Positions 59,447 to 64,000 of a DNA stretch of 64,000 nt are shown here, piece by piece (position 1 is the stretch's first letter; every line of letters starts with the position of its first letter). The stretch spans positions 98,880-162,879 of the forward strand of contig NZ_JAVFWN010000018.1 of NCBI RefSeq assembly GCF_030929495.1, given 5' to 3'. Source of the stretch: Nocardioides sp. LHD-245. GTDB taxonomy: Bacteria > Actinomycetota > Actinomycetes > Propionibacteriales > Nocardioidaceae. The position numbers were made by a program, and so were the translations under genes. The notes below the pieces were generated by a model. The model saw only the letters and a program-made list of their open reading frames with translations. It did no database searches and was not told where the DNA came from.

Positions 59447-60688
59447 ATGACCGAGGTCTACATCGCCGGCATCGCCATGACGGTCTTCGGCCGGCACCCC
59501 GAGCGGACCCTCGACGACCTCGCCGGCGAGGCGCTGCGCGGAGCGCTGACGGACGCCGGCTGCACGTCCGACGACCTGGGCGCCGCCTACTACGCGGGCG
59601 TGACGAACGGCCCGCTCCAGGGGCAGCTCGCAATCCCCGGCCAGGTCGTGCTCAGCAGGATCGGCGTCGAGGGCATCCCCATCTTCAACGTCGAGAACGC
59701 CTGCGCGTCGGGGAGCACCGCCGTGCACCTGGCGATCCAGAGTCTCCGCGCGGGCAACACCGACGTGGCCCTGGCGTTGGGCGCCGAGAAGATGAACATC
59801 GCGGACCGGCCGCGGGCACTCGCGCTGTTCGAGGCAGGCTGGGATGTCGCGCGGGCCGACGCCAACTACGAGACGCTGATGTGCCTGGGCTCGGGCGTGA
59901 CTCCGCCGGAGGGCTCGGAGTCCGAGCGACCCTACAGCCGGTTCATGTCGGTGTACGCCGCCCTGTCGCGTCACCACATGGCGACCTGGGGAACCACCCC
60001 ACGCCAGATCGCGGCGGTGTCGGCCAAGAACCACCAGCACTCGGTGCACAACCCGTACTCGCAGTTCCGCACGCCGTACACCGTCGAGGAGATTCTGGCC
60101 GCACCTCCCATCACGTATCCGCTCACCCTCCCCATGTGCGCGCCGATGTCGGACGGCGCCGCCGCCGTGGTGCTGTCCACCGAGGACGGCCTGGCACGGA
60201 TCGCGGCCGACAGGTCACGCGCGGTTCGCGTCGCCGCCAGCGTGGTGCGCAGCTTCACCCACCGCACGGCCGAGGAGTTCGGGCAGAGCGTCGGCCGGCT
60301 CGCCGCCCTGCAGGCGTACGACGCCGCGAGGCTGGGACCGGACGACATGGATGTGGCTGAGGTCCACGACGCATCCGCGATGGGCGAGATCATCCAGGCC
60401 GAGAACCTCGGGCTGGCCCCCGTCGGGGACGGGGGCGCTGCCGCCGAACGCGGCGACTTCACGATCGGCGGACGGATCCCGATCAACCCCTCCGGCGGCC
60501 TGGAGTCGAAGGGCCATCCCCTCGGCGCCACCGGCATCGGTCAGCTCTTCGAGCTGACCACGCAATTGCGAGGCGAGGCCGGTCCCCGTCAGGTCGACGG
60601 CGCCCGCTGCGCCGTCCAGGAGAACGGCGGCGGCCTGATCGGCGTCGAGGAAGCCTCGGTCGCCGTGCATGTCCTCGTCAAGCCCTGA
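59447..60688 (+). CDS. Thiolase family protein (acetyl-CoA acetyltransferase/SCP2 type)
   Basis: This is a 413-residue thiolase-fold protein. It has the nucleophile Cys86 in VENACASGSTAV, a VAEVHDASAMGE segment where the family has its NExF/HDAF block, and SGGLESKGHPLGATG with the catalytic His. The C-terminal Cys-Gly of degradative thiolases is not seen; the end reads CAVQENGGGLIG as in SCP2-type enzymes. It cleaves or forms a carbon-carbon bond next to a CoA thioester. It lies 8 nt after the SDR gene. Confidence 0.87.
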   Translation: MTEVYIAGIAMTVFGRHPERTLDDLAGEALRGALTDAGCTSDDLGAAYYAGVTNGPLQGQLAIPGQVVLSRIGVEGIPIFNVENACASGSTAVHLAIQSLRAGNTDVALALGAEKMNIADRPRALALFEAGWDVARADANYETLMCLGSGVTPPEGSESERPYSRFMSVYAALSRHHMATWGTTPRQIAAVSAKNHQHSVHNPYSQFRTPYTVEEILAAPPITYPLTLPMCAPMSDGAAAVVLSTEDGLARIAADRSRAVRVAASVVRSFTHRTAEEFGQSVGRLAALQAYDAARLGPDDMDVAEVHDASAMGEIIQAENLGLAPVGDGGAAAERGDFTIGGRIPINPSGGLESKGHPLGATGIGQLFELTTQLRGEAGPRQVDGARCAVQENGGGLIGVEEASVAVHVLVKP

Positions 60689-60699
60689 TCCATCAACCT

Positions 60700-61107
60700 A
60701 TGGAGGACCCCGTGTCCGCACACCAGGCCCGGATCCTGTTCCGCACCGCCGCGTTGTTCAACCTCGCGGCCGTCCTGCTCTTCCTTCCGGCGCTCGGGCT
60801 CGCCGACCGGCTCGCGCTGCGACCCGCGCCCGCCGACACGGCCTTCGAACACATCGCGATCGCGGCGATCGGCCTGTTCGGACTCGGCTACTGGATGGCT
60901 GCCGGTGCGCCCGAGCGCCACCGCGGCATCATCCAGCTCGGCCTCGCCGGCAAGGTCGCGGTCGTCGCCATCGTCATCGGCCACTTCCTCGCCGGGTCCG
61001 CGAACGGCCGCCTGGCCGGTGTCGTCGCGGGAGACGTGGTCTTCAGTGTGCTGTTCGCCCGCTACCTGATCCTGACTCGGGTCGAGGCGCGGCACGGCGA
61101 CGGCTAG
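60700..61107 (+). CDS. Small four-helix membrane protein
   Basis: This 135-residue protein has four hydrophobic segments (LFNLAAVLLFLPALGLA, IAIAAIGLFGLGYWMAAG, KVAVVAIVIGHFLAG, VVAGDVVFSVLFARYLIL). No specific family is recognised; it is similar in layout to DoxX-like or other small membrane proteins next to lipid-catabolic genes. The start is the ATG at 60700, with an alternative GTG four codons later. It is the last gene of the cluster and ends tail-to-tail with the enoyl-CoA hydratase gene, sharing CTAG. Confidence 0.6.
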   Translation: MEDPVSAHQARILFRTAALFNLAAVLLFLPALGLADRLALRPAPADTAFEHIAIAAIGLFGLGYWMAAGAPERHRGIIQLGLAGKVAVVAIVIGHFLAGSANGRLAGVVAGDVVFSVLFARYLILTRVEARHGDG

Positions 61108-61883
61108 CGGCCGGTCCAGCGCGGTTCCCGCCGCTCGAAGAACGCCGCGACCCCCTCGACGACATCCGCGGAGGCCAGCAGCCGCTCGTGCGCGGCGTGG
61201 CTGGCCGCCCAGCTCACGGTCTCGTCGCCGTTGATCTCGTCGTGCGCCAGCGCCAGCGCCGCACGTACGGCGAGCGGTGCGTTGCCGCTGATCGTGGCGG
61301 CCGTGCCGAGGGCGATGTCGAGGGTCGTGCCCGGCTCGACGAGCCGGTTGACGAATCCGAGCCGCTCGGCGCGGACGGCGTCGATCGGCTCACCGGTCAG
61401 CAGCATCTCGCGGGCGACATTGGCGGGCAGCACCCGCGGCGCGCGGAAGACGCCGCCGAAGTCGGGCAGCAGCCCCCGCTTCACCTCCGGGAAGCCGAAG
61501 GTCGCCGTGCGTGAGGCGACGACGATGTCACAGCACAGCACCAGCTCCAGGCCGCCGCCCAGCGCGTAGCCCTCGACAGCGGCGACGAGCGGCTTGGGCC
61601 GGCTGCGCGACATGATCCCGGCGATCCCGCCGCGCTCGGTCGGCTCCCCCGGCCCCTCGGCGAGGTCGGCGCCCGCGGAGAACACCTCCGGCCCGCCGGT
61701 CAGGACGCCGCACCACAGGTCGTCGTCGTCCTCGAGCAGGTTGAGCGCCTCGTCGAGGCCCCGGGTCACGGCACCGTTGATGGCGTTGCGCTTGGCCGGT
61801 CGGTCCAACCCGATCACGAGCGTGCGGTCGACGCGGATGGTCTGGACGGCGGGGCTGGCCGGTGCGTCGGCGGTCTCGGTCAT
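61104..61883 (-). CDS. Enoyl-CoA hydratase/isomerase family protein
   Basis: This 259-residue crotonase-fold enzyme has RPAKRNAI, the first oxyanion-hole block FSAGADL, the second GYALGGGLEL and FGFPEVKRGLLPDFGG. The ATG at 61883 has TAGATT 7 nt upstream on the minus strand and no ribosome site, indicating a leaderless transcript that shares a 16-bp divergent region with the thioesterase gene. Its position beside a thiolase/SDR cluster suggests a hydration step in the same or a related pathway. Confidence 0.88.
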   Translation of the reverse strand: MTETADAPASPAVQTIRVDRTLVIGLDRPAKRNAINGAVTRGLDEALNLLEDDDDLWCGVLTGGPEVFSAGADLAEGPGEPTERGGIAGIMSRSRPKPLVAAVEGYALGGGLELVLCCDIVVASRTATFGFPEVKRGLLPDFGGVFRAPRVLPANVAREMLLTGEPIDAVRAERLGFVNRLVEPGTTLDIALGTAATISGNAPLAVRAALALAHDEINGDETVSWAASHAAHERLLASADVVEGVAAFFERREPRWTGR

Positions 61884-61887
61884 GCAC

Positions 61888-61896
61888 GACAATCTA
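61888..61896. promoter_or_regulatory. Overlapping -10 elements of two divergent leaderless promoters
   Basis: TAGATT (61896-61891, minus) ends 7 nt before the hydratase ATG at 61883. GACAAT (61888-61893, plus) ends 6 nt before the thioesterase ATG at 61900. The hexamers overlap by 3 bp on opposite strands and the two start codons are 16 bp apart, so the promoters must compete. Confidence 0.45.
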
Positions 61897-61899
61897 GGG

Positions 61900-62571
61900 A
61901 TGCCCATGGAGATGTTCATCCACGACGAGGTCCCGACCGACGAGGTCGAGCGTCGCGAGAAGGCCCTCTCCGCCCTCGCCGACTCGGTGCGCGACCTCGT
62001 CGACGCCACCATCCGCAGCACCGTCGCCGACGAGGAGCTGGCGGCCGTGCGGGCCGAGGTCGACGGCCTCGTCGCCCGGCTGCGCGTCGCACAGCTGCCC
62101 GGACCCGCGGGCGTCCGGTTCAACTCCGAGGGCCGCAGCTGGAACTGGGGCAACGCGGTCGTGGGCCGGGGCAACGCGGTCGCGCCGCCGGTCGACATCG
62201 TGCACGACGCCTTCGGCAGCGCGTACGCCGAGATGACGCTCGGGGCGGCGTACGAGGGACCTCCCGGGATGGTGCACGGCGGCGTCTCCGCGCTGATGCT
62301 CGACCAGATCATGGGCGAGACCGCGAGCGGCTTCAAGCGCCTCACGATGACCGGCACCCTCACCCTGCGCTACCGCCGACCCCTGCCCCTCGGACCGGTC
62401 CGGATGGAGGCCCGGATCGCCGGCGAGGAGGGCCGCAAGATCACCGTCGAGGCGCGGATCGGCGTGCCGGGCGAGGACGCCGCGGTCGAGGCGTCCGGGC
62501 TGTTCCTCATCCCGAAGTGGGCCCCGCTCGACGAGACCGAGCAGGGCTGGTCGCGCTCCGCCGAGGGCTAG
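61900..62571 (+). CDS. PaaI/YigI-type hot-dog thioesterase
   Basis: This is a 223-residue protein. The C-terminal hot-dog domain has the thioesterase signature GPPGMVHGGVSALMLDQIMGE, then TGTLTLRYRRPLPLGPVRMEARI. An N-terminal helical extension of about 70 residues precedes it. Such enzymes hydrolyse acyl-CoA or aryl-CoA thioesters. The start could be 61900 (leaderless) or the in-frame ATG at 61906 preceded by AGGGA. It is divergent from the hydratase gene and tail-to-tail with the YjbR gene, sharing CTAG. Confidence 0.82.
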   Translation: MPMEMFIHDEVPTDEVERREKALSALADSVRDLVDATIRSTVADEELAAVRAEVDGLVARLRVAQLPGPAGVRFNSEGRSWNWGNAVVGRGNAVAPPVDIVHDAFGSAYAEMTLGAAYEGPPGMVHGGVSALMLDQIMGETASGFKRLTMTGTLTLRYRRPLPLGPVRMEARIAGEEGRKITVEARIGVPGEDAAVEASGLFLIPKWAPLDETEQGWSRSAEG

Positions 62572-62951
62572 GCGCCGGGTCGGTCGACGAGGTCGACCAG
62601 GCGCTGCGGCGCCTGCAGGCAGAACGAGTCGGTGAGCAGCTCGCCGAGCTCCTCCCAGTCGGTGTCGTCGTCGATCAGCAGGCCGACGACGTTGCCGCCC
62701 CACTCCGCCTTGAAGTACGGCGCACCGAGGTGCCGGAACGCCATCACCTCCTCCGGCTCGGCGCGGAAGACGATGCGGAACAGCTGGTCCTCACCGCCGA
62801 AGACGTGCGCGACCGTGGCGGTCGTGCCCGCCACGCGCCAGCGCACGCCGACCCAGGCGTCCTCCTCACGGCACTGCGGCAGCCGGGCGAAGATCGCGCG
62901 CAGGCGCGCGACGTAGGCGCCGGGGACGTCGGGACGGGTCGGGCGGGCCAC
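62568..62951 (-). CDS. MmcQ/YjbR family protein
   Basis: This is a 127-residue protein. The YjbR-like fold (about 20-120) shows WRVAGTTATVAHVFGG, LFRIVFRAEPEEV, and WEELGELLTDSFCLQAPQRLV with the terminal helix. The family has a double-wing DNA-binding-like or phage-tail-like fold, and the role is not established. The GTG at 62951 has GGGAG 10 nt upstream. Confidence 0.75.
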   Translation of the reverse strand: MARPTRPDVPGAYVARLRAIFARLPQCREEDAWVGVRWRVAGTTATVAHVFGGEDQLFRIVFRAEPEEVMAFRHLGAPYFKAEWGGNVVGLLIDDDTDWEELGELLTDSFCLQAPQRLVDLVDRPGA

Positions 62952-63092
62952 GACACGAAATCTCCCACACCGCGCCGACATAGCCGCCGTGCGCCGAAGA
63001 TCATGGGTTCGCTCCGCGACCGATGGGTAGGGGCTGTCCCGGTGAGGCCCCACCAAGGCGAGCCTCGATCCGACTGAGGAGACACACGAGAC

Positions 63093-63539
63093 ATGCGCAC
63101 ACGAATCCCCGGCCTGCTTCTGGCGGCGACCGTCGGGCTCTCCGGGCTGCTGACTGCCTGTGGCAGTGACGACGCGGACAAGCCCGACGCCGAGGAGAAG
63201 ACCTCACAGACCACCGAGTCCGAGGAGACCGACGCCAGCGACGCGCCCGAGAGCGAGGGCGAGGAGGCTCCCGAGGCCGACGGCGACAAGCCGTCCCGCG
63301 ACGACGTCGTCGCCGGGTACAGCGACATCGTGAAGGAGACCAGCGAGCAGGCCGGTATCGACATGCCCGAGGGTGTCGTCGAGAAGGTCCTCTCCTGCTT
63401 CATCGACGAGGTCTACGACGACGCGTCGGCGAAGACCCTGCAGGCCCTGGCCGACGGCGACCCCACCGGCATCGACCCGGCCGACGTCGAGCTGTTCACC
63501 AGCGCGCAGACCACCTGCCAGCAGGCGGCGATGGGCTGA
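63093..63539 (+). CDS. Small acidic lipoprotein
   Basis: This 148-residue secreted lipoprotein has a signal peptide MRTRIPGLLLAATVGLSG with lipobox LLTACGS. A disordered acidic stretch rich in Glu, Asp, Ser and Thr runs to about residue 70. A compact C-terminal helical domain containing two cysteines (VLSCFIDEV and TTCQQAAMG) follows, perhaps disulfide-linked. No known family is recognised. It stands alone: divergent from yjbR and followed by a strong terminator. Confidence 0.75.
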   Translation: MRTRIPGLLLAATVGLSGLLTACGSDDADKPDAEEKTSQTTESEETDASDAPESEGEEAPEADGDKPSRDDVVAGYSDIVKETSEQAGIDMPEGVVEKVLSCFIDEVYDDASAKTLQALADGDPTGIDPADVELFTSAQTTCQQAAMG

Positions 63540-63557
63540 GCACCGACATCCGTCGGT

Positions 63558-63591
63558 CAGCGGCGCCGGTCCCTCGGGGCCGGCGCCGCTG
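63558..63591 (+). terminator. Strong hairpin terminator after the lipoprotein gene
   Basis: CAGCGGCGCCGG (63558-63569) pairs perfectly with CCGGCGCCGCTG (63580-63591) around a 10-nt loop, 19 nt after the stop codon. It lacks a uridine run, which is common for actinobacterial terminators. Confidence 0.75.
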
Positions 63592-63643
63592 GCGTGTCCG
63601 GCGGGAGTGGGGTTGTGTCGTACCGCTTTGATGGGGTGTCGAC

Positions 63644-64000
63644 ATGGTCAGTGAAGAGGCGGTGACGGGTCTGGAGGACCTGTCGACGGTCGGGGTGCTC
63701 GACTTCGTCGAGGCTGCTCACGCCGCCCGCCTGGAGGCCGAGCGGGACATCCTGCGGGCGGCGTACCAGTGGGCGGTGCTGCACCACCCCGACCGCCTCC
63801 CGGCCTCGGATCACCGCGGCCGTGCCCGGGCCAAACGGGCTGGTGGGGTCGGGACCCCGCCGGTCACCGAGCACGCCGCGGCCGTCTTCGGCGCCCGGGT
63901 CCAGACCAGCCCCTACGGCGCACGCAGGTTGATCGCCGACGCGGTCGACCTCCAGTTGCGCCTCCCCCAACTGTGGGCCGGGATCGAGGCCGGCACCGTC
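63644..64000 (+). CDS. DUF222/13E12-type HNH endonuclease protein, N-terminal part
   Basis: The frame opens at the ATG at 63644 and runs off the right edge without a stop (119 codons seen). It starts MVSEEAVTGLEDLSTVGVL, then FVEAAHAARLEAERDILRAAYQWAVLH. VTEHAAAVFGARVQTSPYGARRLIADAVDLQLRLPQLW follows, the characteristic DUF222 N-terminal helices; the HNH nuclease motif would lie beyond the window. The family exists in many near-identical copies in Nocardioides and Mycobacterium genomes (13E12 repeat). The gene has no evident operon partner. Confidence 0.8.
   Translation, partial: MVSEEAVTGLEDLSTVGVLDFVEAAHAARLEAERDILRAAYQWAVLHHPDRLPASDHRGRARAKRAGGVGTPPVTEHAAAVFGARVQTSPYGARRLIADAVDLQLRLPQLWAGIEAGTV

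Noticed and set aside
1..64000. CRISPR array, tRNA or rRNA genes
   Set aside because: No regularly spaced repeats with unique spacers, no cloverleaf-like segment with a conserved T-loop and no rRNA signature were found by eye.

Overview
The window is high-GC actinobacterial DNA, most like a Nocardioides-type member of the Nocardioidaceae. The basis is strong G/C third positions, many GTG starts, dense 4-bp ATGA/GTGA gene overlaps, frequent leaderless promoters (TANNNT 6-8 nt before the start codon), an F420/FMN LLM oxidoreductase, a DesA-type desaturase and a DUF222/13E12 HNH gene at the right edge. The genus is an inference. No rRNA, tRNA or CRISPR array was seen.

Layout. 1-5.6 kb: the edge of a peptide ABC transporter, then a GntR repressor, a thioesterase-like hydrolase and an S9 peptidase, with one palindromic operator repeated at 178 and 4380; then a trans-sulfuration enzyme divergent from an Lrp regulator. 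6-12.6 kb: M20 peptidase/LysR pair, MocR regulator/EamA exporter pair whose start codons overlap, and an aldehyde dehydrogenase. 12.6-16.2 kb: DUF255 thioredoxin-fold gene, matrixin-like protease and DUF1353 membrane protein in one operon.

16-27 kb is an accessory, defence-rich region. A 3.84-kb element carrying an AbiE-like toxin-antitoxin pair plus AbiH sits inside the 5' end of the DUF255 gene. It appears to have supplied a replacement 5' end, leaving the displaced original at 19894-20048. Further right are a frameshifted CPCC gene, yaeQ, a low-GC protein joining a PD-(D/E)XK nuclease-like domain to a P-loop ATPase, and a MazG-like plus GIY-YIG/DUF2075 helicase pair. An SF2 helicase closes the region.

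28.7-38.3 kb: an eight-gene uptake and CoA-catabolism operon (solute-binding protein, permeases, ATPases, MaoC, CaiB, CitE, isochorismatase-like). Its near-consensus promoter has a 21-bp palindrome in the spacer, and a GntR gene lies next to it. 38.4-51 kb: DesA-type desaturase, then a nine-gene operon (solute-binding protein, two permeases, ATPase, M20 dipeptidase, LLM oxidoreductase, NTF2-like, DUF1028, amidase) divergent from a MocR regulator and threonine ammonia-lyase. 51-54.7 kb: fused acyl-CoA carboxyltransferase with a coupled 37-codon ORF, a GntR regulator, a carboxyethylornithine-synthase-like gene and a 44-residue basic protein. 54.8-61.1 kb: AraC regulator divergent from a five-gene CoA-linked catabolic cluster. 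61.1-64 kb: enoyl-CoA hydratase, PaaI-type thioesterase, YjbR protein, lipoprotein, strong terminator and a truncated DUF222 gene.

Functionally the window is a scavenging region: several importers are wired to dedicated hydrolases and CoA enzymes, each next to its own GntR, MocR or AraC regulator, interrupted by a patchwork defence island.
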